Part shown: positions 23,650-32,398 of the stretch, piece by piece
Layout of the letters: every line of letters begins with the position of its first letter
Position numbering within the stretch: position 1 is the stretch's first letter
From: Phormidesmis sp963710175
GTDB lineage: Bacteria; Cyanobacteriota; Cyanobacteriia; Phormidesmidales; Phormidesmidaceae
DNA: 64,000 bases
Assembly (NCBI GenBank): GCA_963710175.1
Contig: CAVPZC010000003.1
Location: 186,001 to 250,000 of the forward strand
Direction: 5' to 3'
Notes under the pieces: generated by a model
Told to the model about the DNA's origin: nothing
Databases searched by the model: none
Seen by the model: only the letters and a program-made list of their open reading frames with translations
Program-made: the position numbers and the translations under genes

Positions 23650-24831
23650 CTAGGGTCGTCGGTAGCGGTGCGATCGCCTACCTACAACGCCAATTGCTCC
23701 TAGCAGTACCAGTCCGGCGATCGCCCCAGGCTCAGGGACAGAGGCTGATGGCTCGGTTTCTAAAAAGTATGAAAAGGTTTCTCCCTGGCTAAGGGACAAA
23801 TTGTCAAAACTTGGATTAAGAGAGACCAGAACATTAGGCGCTTTCCCAGAGATGGCACGGGTTTGGCCCTGACTAGCACCGGGAGCGGTCATCGTATCTA
23901 CCTCAAGGAACAAAGGCGTCTCAGGAGAGAAATCAGGCTCGCTCAGTTCGAGCGCAGCGACCAAGTCCCACACGGGGTTAGGATCATTGTCACTCTGAAT
24001 CACGGTCAGGGCAAAGTCCAAAAGCTCTGCTGCCAACAAACTTTCAGGCGTGCCCGTGGCTAGCCACGCTTGCTGATCCTCGCGCGAGAATTCTATTTGG
24101 TTAGTCGCATCCAGGGGAGTGAGCTGTATTTTCAAGCCATCTGCACTAGCGTCAAATACTTCTTAGGCAGCAGTTGGGTCAACCCAGATATTAAACTCAG
24201 CGGTAGAATTTGTTGAAAATGGGGGCTCTGGCAATACTGACAAGTTGCCCGGAACAAAAACAGCGCCGCCCATAATTTGGACAATTTTGATGTTGTCGAC
24301 AATAGATTTATCAATGCGCAGCGCTTCGGCAATGTTGGTCAGCGGCCCAGTTGCCAAAATTGAGACAGGGTCTGGAGACTGCTTGATGGTTTCAACAATT
24401 AGCTCAGCCGCTGATCGGGTTGGCACGGGTGGCGCTGTATCTGGCAGGGTCACAAAAGGAGCCCAAAAAGCATCGGAACCATCTCGGATAAAGTCGGGAA
24501 ATATGTTGTTACCGGCTAGTGGATCAGGCCGACCGATGCCTATCGGAATGCCAGTCACATCCAGCCGCCCCAACATACGCTCAATGTTGCCGGCAAATAT
24601 TGCTGGACGGGCAATTCCCTGGGCGACGGTAATAGCTTGAATATCAAACTTGGGGTTGGCCAACATGTAAGCCAGCGCGGTCATGCCATCTTGACTGCCA
24701 TCATCGTCGAAAATAAGCGGAGCGGGCGTCAGGGTCGCGGCCTGAGCAGCAGATGGAGAGAAATAGGCTTGAGCGACGGATACAAAGGCGGTTGAGGTAA
24801 TGGCTGCGATCGCAAAACGTATATTTATCAA
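23650..24831 (-). pseudogene. Secreted nucleoside hydrolase with PEP-CTERM tail, interrupted by in-frame stop
   Basis: A single frame runs from ATG 24831 to a stop at 23650 with one TAA inside, at 24163-24165. Part one (222 aa) has a signal peptide ('IAAITSTAFVSVAQAYF'), the calcium/ribose motif 'FDDDGSQDGMTALAYML' and 'ILATGPLTNIAEAL', ending in 'EFNIWVDPTAA'. Directly after the TAA the frame continues 'EVFDASADGLKIQLTPLDAT', the expected next segment of inosine-uridine hydrolases, and ends in a PEP-CTERM signal ('VPEPGAIAGLVLLGAIGVVG', then Arg/His/Arg). The intact protein would be about 393 aa. Either a recent nonsense mutation, a sequencing error or readthrough. Confidence 0.85.
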
Positions 24832-24951
24832 GTTTGAAGGCTCTCTACTTTTCTCATAACACTCTTCTTCGCGCTCAGATTATCCGATGCGAAAGAGCAC
24901 TGTACCGTCGCGAGCGATACATCCCACTAGCAATCCCATCGTAATCAGTGC

Positions 24952-25802
24952 TTATAGCGGTTCCTGCTTGAGTTGACTACCATCTAAGGACGGTAGAAGA
25001 TTCTTGGAGAGAGCCCTCAAAATGAAAGCCTATTCCGTCGACTTACGCCAGAAAATCATCGCTGTTCACACCGAGGAGCCCATCTCTCAACGCCAGCTTG
25101 CTGCCCGCTTTCAGGTCAGTTTGAGCACCTTCAACGATACCTTAAGCAGGCTCAGACTGAGCAGGGGCCGGAACCCAAAGCGCATGGCGGCGGTCATCCG
25201 GCTAAGCTATCACCCGAACAGATGGAAACGCTCAGAACCATCATTGCCGCTGATAATGATGCCACGCTAGTCGAACTCTGTGAGCAAACATCTGAGCAAA
25301 CAGGCGTTAGGGTAAGTCGTTCGACCATGGGCAAACTGACTCAAGTGCTGGGCCTGAGCCGAAAAAAAACGCTGCACGCCAGTGAGCGTCAGAGCGAGCG
25401 AGTGCAAAAGCTGAAGAGTTGAATAATGGCATATGACCGGGGAAGTCAAGCTGAAGGACTTAGTCTTTATTGATCGTCGAACAGGTATTAGTGCCGACGT
25501 TGTGGAAAGGGGCCTGTGTGGTGATGGATAATGTCAAGTCTCATCATGTCGAGGGGATTCGAGCGGCGATTGAGGCGGCGGGGGCAACCGTCGTTTACCT
25601 ATCGCCCTATTCGCCTGATTTCTCGCCGATTGAGAATTGCTGGTCGAAGTTAAAGGCGTCATTGCGGGCTCAGGCTGCTCGCGCCTATGACACGCTCAAT
25701 CAGGCCATCTCGATTGCCATTGACAAGATTAAACAAGAGGATATTATTGGCTGGTTTACTCACTGCTGTTACTGTAGTCAAGGCCACTGAGAACCGCTAT
25801 AA
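24952..25802 (+). mobile_element. Degenerate IS630-family insertion sequence
   Basis: The ends TTATAGCGGTTC (24952-24963) and GAACCGCTATAA (25791-25802) are perfect 12-bp inverted repeats, and a further TTGACTAC matches at the same offset of 21 bases inside each end. The ends sit at TA dinucleotides, the IS630/Tc1 target. The 851-bp element holds a broken transposase gene. It is inserted into a minus-strand AraC-type regulator gene. Confidence 0.85.
25022..25790 (+). pseudogene. IS630-family transposase, frameshifted and internally deleted
   Basis: The N-terminus 'MKAYSVDLRQKIIAVHTEEP' and HTH 'SQRQLAARFQVSLSTF' are typical of IS630. Near 25150 the frame shifts; the next frame reads 'GGGHPAKLSPEQMETLRTII' and 'TGVRVSRSTMGKLTQVLGLS' before a stop at 25422. 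The third part, from about 25470, gives 'VVMDNVKSHHVEGIRAAIE' and 'YLSPYSPDFSPIENCWSKLK', holding the second Asp and the final Glu region. The block with the first catalytic Asp (usual FIDESG) is mostly missing: 'LKDLVFID' runs into 'IVEQVLVPTLW'. It cannot make an active enzyme. Confidence 0.88.
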
Positions 25803-26148
25803 ATAGGCTGGCTCCAGGAACAGAACCGAAAAATCACCTTCTTCAGACCAATTTGCCCGATGCAACACCATTGCAGGAACAATCACAATATTGTTCTGTC
25901 TCCAAACATTCTCCTGCTGCTTGCGCCCGTCAATCCAGCGCTCTGAGGGTACAGTTGCGTCATATTTATGGATTAACAAGGTATGCTGAGCGCTATGAAA
26001 TTCTGGCGTTTCCCAAGCAGGCTGTTGATGCTGTTGAACACAGAGACCATCCCAGGCTTTCACTTGATTGCAGGGCTGGACGAGGCAAAATCTGCAAGCT
26101 GTGTTCTGGTTGAGTATGGTCTATTGTCAGAGGCTGCGCTTTTGCCAT
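25797..26148 (-). pseudogene. AraC-family regulator N-terminal part, frameshifted and cut by IS630
   Basis: From ATG 26148 the minus strand reads 'MAKAQPLTIDHTQPEHSLQI' and 'SSESLGW'. A frameshift near 26065 then gives 'DGLCVQQHQQPAWETPEFHS' and 'HRANWSEEGDFSVLFLEPAY'. This combined sequence resembles the effector-side domain of AraC/XylS-type regulators, which contain a similar HxxxW...FLEPAY segment. The protein ends at a TAG supplied by the IS630 end. No AraC HTH is found on the far side of the insertion. It is a dead gene, disabled twice. Confidence 0.65.
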
Positions 26149-26449
26149 GCCTTCATCCCCTACCAAAGTGCTCACGCTCTTATCAAGGCAAGGCTCTATA
26201 CGGTAATAACAACCTCAAAGTTGATTGCCATACTCACTGGTAGCTACCGAGATACTACCGTTTGTTAGAGATCGTGAACGTAGGGAGTCCGTATTTACTC
26301 TATTTGGAGAGCTGCGTGGTGCGTCACCCCATCTTTTGGCAAGATTGTGGGCAAACTTTAAATCGTATGGTCTGCCTTTTATACCAAGGTCTACCGACTG
26401 TGCCAACGACTCCTAACAACTACTGAAGCACTACATCTTTAAAGGCCCT
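26149..26449. other. Non-coding gap before pilT
   Basis: About 300 bp between the AraC remnant and pilT. Short open frames exist on both strands, but none has a ribosome-binding site or recognisable protein. No hairpin or RNA gene is evident; the pilT promoter is presumably here. Confidence 0.4.
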
Positions 26450-27700
26450 ATGAGCAATCTGCAATCGCCACCATCACCGCCACCTAGACCCGCTATGCCG
26501 CCACCGCCCCCACCTCGGGCAATTCCTCTTCAAGGCCAAGTCGGTCCTCAGACAGAAATGGTGCAGCCACCGCCCGCTCGCGCTGCGGGTCATCGGGCAG
26601 CAGCGCCACCTCCTTTGCCGGTCAGTGCTGCTGTGGGCGGTGGCCCAACGTTAGCAAAAATTATTCGCGAAGCTTTTGACAAAGGCTATTCAGATATTCA
26701 TGTAGGGGTGGGTGAAATTCCTCGCTACCGCAACCGGGGAGAAATTACGGCGACTGACTATCCTAAAACCACCCCTGAGGCCTTCGAGAGCTGGCTAACA
26801 GAAATTTTGACGCCGGAGCAGATTGTTGAATTCAAAGAGACGCTCGATTTTGACGGTGCGGCTCAGTACGATTTCTCCCGAGTGCGGATTAATATTTTCG
26901 ACAGTCTCAATGGCCCGGCGATCGTCATGCGACTGATTCCGGTGGAAATTTTAACCATGCAGCAGCTCAATCTGCCGCCGGTGATTAGAGACATGTGTCA
27001 CTACCACAAGGGTCTGATTTTGGTGACGGGGCCGACGGGTTCGGGTAAATCGACCACGATGGCAGCGATGATTGACTACATCAATAAGGAGATGCCCAAG
27101 CACATTATCACCATCGAAGACCCGGTGGAATTTGTGCATACTAGCCGCAAATCTTTGATTAAGCAGCGAGAAGTGGGGGTTCATACCCGGAAGTTTAGCC
27201 ACGCGCTGAAGGCGTCTCTGCGGGAAGACCCGGATATTATTCTGGTAGGAGAAATGCGCGATCGCGAAACCATTGAAACCGCGCTCAAAGCTGCCCAAAC
27301 CGGCCACCTGGTCTTTGGCACGCTGCACACCAACAGCGCTGTGAAGACCGTCGAGCGAATTTTGGGTATGTATGAGCCCGAGCAGCAAGCGCCAATCAGA
27401 GTAGCGATCGCTGAATCGCTCATCGGCGTCGTCGCGCAGGGCCTCTGCCGCACCACCGACGGCAAACGCGCCGCCTTTCACGAAATCTTGATCAATACAG
27501 ACGCGATTAAAGACTACATTTTGCGCGGCCAGCTCGATGAAGTTGAGGCCATTTTGCCCAACTGTACCTTCGACGGTATGTGCACAATGAACCAGTCGCT
27601 ATACGCGCTGTACGAATCCGGGCGGATTACTGAGGAGACCGCCCTAGAGCAGTCGCCCAAGCAAAACGAAATGGCCCAAATGCTGCGCGGGCGTGTTTAG
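26450..27700 (+). CDS. pilT: Type IV pilus retraction ATPase PilT
   Basis: 416 residues. After a Pro-rich N-terminus of about 65 residues ('SPPPRPAMPPPPPPRAIPL') comes the usual PilT fold: 'DIHVGVGEIPRYRNRGE', Walker A 'GPTGSGKSTTMAAMIDYIN', Asp box 'ITIEDPVEFVH', Walker B 'DPDIILVGEMRDRETIETAL' and His box 'TGHLVFGTLHTNSAVKTVER'. It is a hexameric ATPase at the inner membrane that depolymerises pili for twitching and DNA uptake. The proline-rich extension is variable in cyanobacteria and may mediate localisation. It converges closely on cofG (6 bp). Confidence 0.96.
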   Translation: MSNLQSPPSPPPRPAMPPPPPPRAIPLQGQVGPQTEMVQPPPARAAGHRAAAPPPLPVSAAVGGGPTLAKIIREAFDKGYSDIHVGVGEIPRYRNRGEITATDYPKTTPEAFESWLTEILTPEQIVEFKETLDFDGAAQYDFSRVRINIFDSLNGPAIVMRLIPVEILTMQQLNLPPVIRDMCHYHKGLILVTGPTGSGKSTTMAAMIDYINKEMPKHIITIEDPVEFVHTSRKSLIKQREVGVHTRKFSHALKASLREDPDIILVGEMRDRETIETALKAAQTGHLVFGTLHTNSAVKTVERILGMYEPEQQAPIRVAIAESLIGVVAQGLCRTTDGKRAAFHEILINTDAIKDYILRGQLDEVEAILPNCTFDGMCTMNQSLYALYESGRITEETALEQSPKQNEMAQMLRGRV

Positions 27701-27706
27701 TCTCGC

Positions 27707-28648
27707 TTAGCGCCACTTTTGCACCGCTGTTTTCAGGCGATCGCTCAGCCAATCGTCATACTTTTCATACACCGGCAGTCGCCGCCGTAGAATCCACGCT
27801 TGAGCCTTTAAAAGCTTCTCGGTGGACTCGCGGCGGCGATGGTCGTAATCGGGGTTGACTTCGTCAATGGGGCCAATGCCGCCCAGGTCGCGAGCGCCTG
27901 CTGCGATGCAGTCTAGTAACGCGGCGTCTGAGCGGATCAGGTTGGGCGGGATTTGGAGGGTGATGTCAGCCGGTAGCATTTCGCGCGCGATCTTTACGGC
28001 TTTTAGCAGGGCTAGGCCGTGGCAGGATGATCGCACTTCCGCCTGAGTCTGACCGGGCTGGTGGGGCTGCAAGATGACTTCTTGAATGTGGTGCCAGGTT
28101 TGGTGGGAGCGGGCGATCGCCGCCAAACTCTCCTGCCAATCGTCTACCGTCTCACCCAACCCCAACAGCAGCCCGGTTGTAAACGGAATCCTTAGCTTTC
28201 CGGCAAATTCTAGCTGCTGCAACCGCACCTCAGGCAGCTTGCTTGGGGCGTGCGCGTGCACAGTCTTCAGCAGAGCTGGCGTTACCTGCTCCACCATCAG
28301 GCCCATCGAAACATTTACCTGCTGTAGCTGCGACATTTCTGCGTAGCTGAGTGGCCCTGCGTTGGTATGCGGCAAAAACCCATTCGCCAGCGCCAGTTCA
28401 CAGAGCTTATAAATACGCTCAAACCACGCTGAGCGGCGTCTACTTTGCGGATGCACCTCGCCGCTCAAGATCAAAATTTCGCTCACCTCATCGGCAGGTA
28501 ACCCGGCCAAAATCTTTTGAGCCTTTGCCAAGCTCATCCATTCATCCTGCCTTGGATCTCGGCGAAAGTTGCAGTAAGTGCAGCGATTAAAGCATTCGTA
28601 AGTCGGCACTAGCGTATAGGCCGGACTGTAGGTGACAATCCTCTCCAT
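27707..28648 (-). CDS. cofG: 7,8-didemethyl-8-hydroxy-5-deazariboflavin synthase subunit CofG
   Basis: 313 residues of the radical-SAM superfamily. The [4Fe-4S] motif is 'CFNRCTYC' (CxxxCxxC) within 'TLVPTYECFNRCTYCNF', the CofG form. Other CofG-like segments are 'PHTNAGPLSYAEM', 'GLLLGLGETVDDW' and 'ARDLGGIGPIDEVNPDY'. With CofH it makes F0, the deazaflavin antenna used by cyanobacterial photolyases. No cofH lies in this window, as usual for cyanobacteria where the two genes are separate. It diverges from the next gene across 64 bp. Confidence 0.94.
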   Translation of the reverse strand: MERIVTYSPAYTLVPTYECFNRCTYCNFRRDPRQDEWMSLAKAQKILAGLPADEVSEILILSGEVHPQSRRRSAWFERIYKLCELALANGFLPHTNAGPLSYAEMSQLQQVNVSMGLMVEQVTPALLKTVHAHAPSKLPEVRLQQLEFAGKLRIPFTTGLLLGLGETVDDWQESLAAIARSHQTWHHIQEVILQPHQPGQTQAEVRSSCHGLALLKAVKIAREMLPADITLQIPPNLIRSDAALLDCIAAGARDLGGIGPIDEVNPDYDHRRRESTEKLLKAQAWILRRRLPVYEKYDDWLSDRLKTAVQKWR

Positions 28649-28712
28649 ACTCGTATTTTAAGACAGCCAGTGTAAGATAGCTCTGGCATATCCACTGGCG
28701 AGGGCAGATCCG

Positions 28713-30083
28713 TTGAAAACCAGAGTTATTATCGTTCGTCATGGGCAAAGCACCTCCAACCTTAACCGCATTATTCAGGGCCACCACGACACGGCTGTGC
28801 TCACCGACCTGGGAGAGCAGCAGGCCCGCAAAGTGGGTGAAACGCTAGGCAGCTTAAGCCTGGACGCGGTGTATGCCAGTCCGCTCAAGCGCGCCCGCCG
28901 CACCTGTGAGCTCATTGTCGAAACGATGAGCAGCCAGGGCAGCCAGCTGCCGCCTATTCAGTTTACGGATCGCCTCAAAGAGATCAATTTGCCCCTGTGG
29001 GAGTCCAAATCGTTTGTGGAGGTTGAGGCTCAGTACCCCAACGAATATAAAGCCTGGCGACAGCAGCCGCATGAGTTCAAAATGCGGCTCACCAGTGCCG
29101 ACGGCACCACCACCGATTTTTACCCGGTGCGCGAGATGTGGGAGCGGGCTACCCAGCTCTGGCAAGCTATTCTTACTGAGCACCCGGGTCAGACCGTTTT
29201 GTTTGTGGGCCATAGCGCTATCAACCGAGCACTGATCGGTTCAGCCATTGGCTTAGGTCCTGAGCAGCTCAATAGTATGGGGCAAGACAACTGTGCTATC
29301 AACGTTTTGAACTTTCCAGCCGGATGGCAGGCGGGTGCGCAGCTAGAATCGATGAACCTTACCAGTCATCTGGGCGACCCAATTCCCAAGCGGCGATCGC
29401 GCTTTAAAGGCCCCAGGCTGCTGCTAGTACGCCACGGCGAAACCGATTGGAATCGTGACGGTCGCTTTCAGGGGCAAATTGACATTCCGCTGAACGAAAC
29501 CGGTAAAAGGCAGGGCGCTCAAGCCGGTGAATTCTTGCAGGCGGTGAAAATAGATGCGGCGATTACTTCTTCTATGCTGCGTCCTAAAGAAACCGCTGAA
29601 GAGATTTTGAAGTATCACCCCGCCGTAAATTTAGAGACGACTGAGCAGCTGTGGGAAATTAGCCACGGTGAATGGGAAGGGAAGCTAGAAGCTGAAATTG
29701 AGGCGGGCTATCCGGGCATGTTGGCGCAGTGGCAGAGCCAGCCTGCGACGGTGCAAATGCCAGCGGGCGAAAATCTGAACGACGTGTGGGCTAGAGCAAC
29801 CGTTGGGTGGCAGAGCATCGTAGCTGCTTTTAGCGAGGGAGAATTGGCGGCAGGGCCACCGACCGTTTTAGTAGTCGCTCACGATGCGATTAATAAAGCG
29901 ATTTTGTCTCAGCTGTTTGGCTTGGGGCCTGAGCACTTTTGGCAGTTTAAGCAGGGCAATGGCGCGGTGAGTGTGATTGACTACCACGGCGGTCCGGAGA
30001 GTTTGCCAGTGCTAAGTGCCGCTAATATTACCACTCACCTGTCGGGCAGCATTTTCGATAAAACGGCGGCTGGGGCGCTATAG
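28713..30083 (+). CDS. Tandem histidine phosphatase (phosphoglycerate mutase-like) protein
   Basis: 456 residues with two complete PGAM-type domains. The first begins 'RVIIVRHGQSTSNLNRIIQG' with a later 'VLFVGHSAINRAL'; the second, from about residue 235, has 'LLLVRHGETDWNRDGRFQG' and 'VLVVAHDAINKAIL'. Both have the RHG catalytic His and the second His. The start is a TTG with GAGGG about ten bases upstream; no ATG is in frame nearby. Double-domain members are common in cyanobacteria and act on phospho-metabolites; the substrate is not predictable. The dihydroorotase-like gene follows after 4 bp, so they are cotranscribed. Confidence 0.9.
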   Translation: MKTRVIIVRHGQSTSNLNRIIQGHHDTAVLTDLGEQQARKVGETLGSLSLDAVYASPLKRARRTCELIVETMSSQGSQLPPIQFTDRLKEINLPLWESKSFVEVEAQYPNEYKAWRQQPHEFKMRLTSADGTTTDFYPVREMWERATQLWQAILTEHPGQTVLFVGHSAINRALIGSAIGLGPEQLNSMGQDNCAINVLNFPAGWQAGAQLESMNLTSHLGDPIPKRRSRFKGPRLLLVRHGETDWNRDGRFQGQIDIPLNETGKRQGAQAGEFLQAVKIDAAITSSMLRPKETAEEILKYHPAVNLETTEQLWEISHGEWEGKLEAEIEAGYPGMLAQWQSQPATVQMPAGENLNDVWARATVGWQSIVAAFSEGELAAGPPTVLVVAHDAINKAILSQLFGLGPEHFWQFKQGNGAVSVIDYHGGPESLPVLSAANITTHLSGSIFDKTAAGAL

Positions 30084-30087
30084 GCTG

Positions 30088-31374
30088 ATGGCAACGCTAA
30101 TTAGAGGGGCTTATGTATTAGCGCCTACTCGGGTGGGCATCGATGGCATCGGCGATGTGCTGATTGAAGCCGGTAGAATTGCGGCGATCGCCCCCAACCT
30201 CAACAGCCCTGCTGCTGACACCGAAATCGTGGACGGGCGCGGCCAGTTCCTCGGCCCTGGACTGATCGATCTCTACAGCCAGAGCGGTGAACCTGGCAAC
30301 GAGTCCCGAGAAACCTACCGTTCGCTCAGCCAATCAGCGGCAGCAGGTGGCTTTACCCGTGTCGGGCTATTGCCCACCCAGCCAGCAGTCGATGGCGTCA
30401 GCGCCGTAGCTGCTGTCCACAAGGCAAATCAGAGGACAAATCAGCTGGGCTCCGACGGGTTTTCCAATGCCCAGCTGATGCCCTGGGCGGCGATCACGCT
30501 CGGCGCTGCGGGTGAACAGCTGAGCGAACTCGCTGAACTGGCTGAGACAGGCTGCCTGGGCTTTACAGATGGTCAGCCCATCATCCACGTGGGCCTGCTC
30601 AGACGGCTGCTAGAATATGCTCAGCCCTTACAAAAGCCTATTGCCCTCTGGCCCTGCGACTTCAAGCTGGTAGGAAAAGGCGTCGCTAGAGAAGGCCCTG
30701 ATTCATTGCGATTGGGCCTGTCGGGGGTGAGTGCGATCGCCGAAACCGCCGCCCTTGCCACCCTGTTAGAATGCGTCGCTGCCGTGCCCGCGCTAGTTCA
30801 CATTATGCGCGTCTCTACTGCTCGTAGCGTCGATCTGATTGCTCAGGCTAAAGCTCAAGGGTTACCGATCACGGCCAGCGTGCCCTGGCATCACCTGGTT
30901 TTTGACACGCAAGACTTGCAAGACTACAGCCCTAACCTGCGCCACGATCCGCCCCTGGGTACCCCAACCGACCGACAGGCGCTGATAGCAGGCGTTGCTG
31001 AAGGGGTGATTGATGCGATCGCCATTGACCACAGCCCCTACACCTACGAAGAAAAAACCGTCGCTTTTGAATCTGCTCCGCCCGGCGCGATTGGCCTAGA
31101 GCTAGCGCTCTCAGCTCTGTGGCAAATTTTTGTAGAGAGCGATCAGTGGAGCCCGATTCAGCTGTGGCAGATGCTCAGCCAGCGGCCCGCCCAATGCCTG
31201 GGGCTCAATGCCGATGGCCTCGCTGTGGGTGGCCCTGCTGAGCTGACGCTGTTTGATCCACGTATTGATTGGCAGGTGACGGTGGCGGGGTTGCGATCAC
31301 TGTCCCTTAATACGCCGTGGGTGGGGCAGAAGCTGCGGGGGAAGGTCACTCGAACCTGGGTGCCGTTTGCATAG
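30088..31374 (+). CDS. Dihydroorotase-like protein without metal-binding histidines
   Basis: About 428 residues from the ATG at 30088, just after the preceding stop. The overall amidohydrolase pattern is clear ('GPGLIDLYSQSGEPGNESRE', 'AAAGGFTRVGLLPTQ', 'AIAIDHSPYTYEEK'). Where active class I enzymes have HxH (as in DxHVHLREPG), this protein has DLYSQS, and the MPNT loop reads 'LLPTQ'. The later DH and PxTYEEK region is kept. It is probably a non-catalytic PyrC-like protein, as known from bacteria in which an inactive paralog supports aspartate transcarbamoylase. A second dihydroorotase is at 50535-51851. Confidence 0.82.
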   Translation: MATLIRGAYVLAPTRVGIDGIGDVLIEAGRIAAIAPNLNSPAADTEIVDGRGQFLGPGLIDLYSQSGEPGNESRETYRSLSQSAAAGGFTRVGLLPTQPAVDGVSAVAAVHKANQRTNQLGSDGFSNAQLMPWAAITLGAAGEQLSELAELAETGCLGFTDGQPIIHVGLLRRLLEYAQPLQKPIALWPCDFKLVGKGVAREGPDSLRLGLSGVSAIAETAALATLLECVAAVPALVHIMRVSTARSVDLIAQAKAQGLPITASVPWHHLVFDTQDLQDYSPNLRHDPPLGTPTDRQALIAGVAEGVIDAIAIDHSPYTYEEKTVAFESAPPGAIGLELALSALWQIFVESDQWSPIQLWQMLSQRPAQCLGLNADGLAVGGPAELTLFDPRIDWQVTVAGLRSLSLNTPWVGQKLRGKVTRTWVPFA

Positions 31375-31378
31375 AGGG

Positions 31379-31418
31379 AGGTAGGAGAACAGGAGGTAGG
31401 AGAACAGGAGACAGGAGC
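31379..31418. repeat. 15-bp tandem repeat between convergent genes
   Basis: AGGTAGGAGAACAGG occurs twice in direct tandem (31379-31393, 31394-31408), followed by a partial copy AGACAGGAG. It fills the gap between the dihydroorotase-like gene and lepB, ending at the lepB stop. Confidence 0.75.
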
Positions 31419-31419
31419 G

Positions 31420-31962
31420 CTAATCTAGGCCACCAATGCGATCAGGGGGCCAGAATCGGGCGGCGGCTTTGCCGATGATCGAGGCTTCGGGCAAAAAGCC
31501 CCAGATGTGGCCATCTAGACTGCCGTTGCGGTTGTCGCCGAGCACTAAGTACTGGCCTGCGGGTACTACGTTTGGCCCCCAGGCGTAGTCTGGCGGCGCT
31601 TTGATGTAGCTTTCTTGAATGGTCTCGCCGTTGATGACAACCTGGCCCTCTCGAATTTCGACGGTTTCACCCGGTAGGCCAACGATCCGCTTTAAGTAGG
31701 CATCTTGCGTGGTTGAGCCTGATATGATTAGCGCTTTTTCAGGCGCTTGAAAAACAATAATGTCGCCACGCTGAGGCGGATGGAATAAATAACTGATTTT
31801 TTCGACGACAAGGCGGTCGTTAATTTGCACCGTGGGCTCCATGGAACCTGTGGGCACGACCCTGGCTTCGGCGACAAACTGACGCATACCCAAAGCCAGG
31901 ACGACGCTGAGTCCTAATGTTTGGAGGACTTCAATCCAAAGGCTTGGCTGTTTTTGGGTCAT
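31420..31962 (-). CDS. lepB: Signal peptidase I, first paralog
   Basis: 180 residues with one N-terminal membrane segment ('VLQTLGLSVVLALGMRQFV') and a periplasmic S26 domain. The catalytic Ser40 is in 'PTGSMEPT' and the general-base Lys91 in 'YLKRIVGLPGE'; 'GDNRNGSLDGHIWGFL' is the conserved box near the C-terminus. It cleaves signal peptides at the cytoplasmic or thylakoid membrane. It is closely similar along its length to the second copy at 51983-52522. Confidence 0.95.
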   Translation of the reverse strand: MTQKQPSLWIEVLQTLGLSVVLALGMRQFVAEARVVPTGSMEPTVQINDRLVVEKISYLFHPPQRGDIIVFQAPEKALIISGSTTQDAYLKRIVGLPGETVEIREGQVVINGETIQESYIKAPPDYAWGPNVVPAGQYLVLGDNRNGSLDGHIWGFLPEASIIGKAAARFWPPDRIGGLD

Positions 31963-32155
31963 GACGGGGCTGAGCTGATGAAAGGGTCAGCTGTAATCGC
32001 TGTGTTTTGAAGTTAGCATTTGCTGCTGACAGTACTTGAGCAGCTATGCCAATTGCGCTGTCGGCTCATGCTTGCAATCTTGCCCTGCTGGTACGACAAG
32101 GGAAGGTGTAGATCGGCTACTATCTAGGTTGGCCATAGCATTGAGACTGAAGATC

Positions 32156-32398
32156 ATGCTAAGAGAAAGTTTGAAGCAAGAAATTGACCAGCTTAGCGAC
32201 AGCCAACTGAGAAAGATGGCTGATTTTGTTCATTCAATCAAAACACAGGCTCAGCAGCTGGCAAAGACTGTTCCATTTTGGCAGAGCGCGACACCTAGAG
32301 AAAGGTCTGAGGATTTTCGTGCATGGGTTTCTCGGCTGCCTGAAACAAGCGCCAGTCTAGCCGATGAAGCTTTTGACCGTGGCAGCATTTACGAATAA
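32156..32398 (+). CDS. Antitoxin-like protein of a VapBC-type pair
   Basis: 80 residues from the ATG at 32156. The N-terminal 'LKQEIDQLSDSQLRKMADFV' is like cyanobacterial antitoxin-type proteins that begin with a helix of this kind. The C-terminus is acidic and unstructured, fitting toxin wrapping. Its stop overlaps the ATG of the PIN toxin (TAATG), the usual coupling. Assignment rests mainly on context. Confidence 0.75.
   Translation: MLRESLKQEIDQLSDSQLRKMADFVHSIKTQAQQLAKTVPFWQSATPRERSEDFRAWVSRLPETSASLADEAFDRGSIYE

Noticed and set aside
26215..26416. Short open frames on both strands before pilT
   Set aside because: Mutually overlapping, no start signals and no family resemblance.
26951..27481. 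176-codon open frame antisense to pilT
   Set aside because: It lies wholly within the PilT catalytic region in the opposite sense; no recognisable product.
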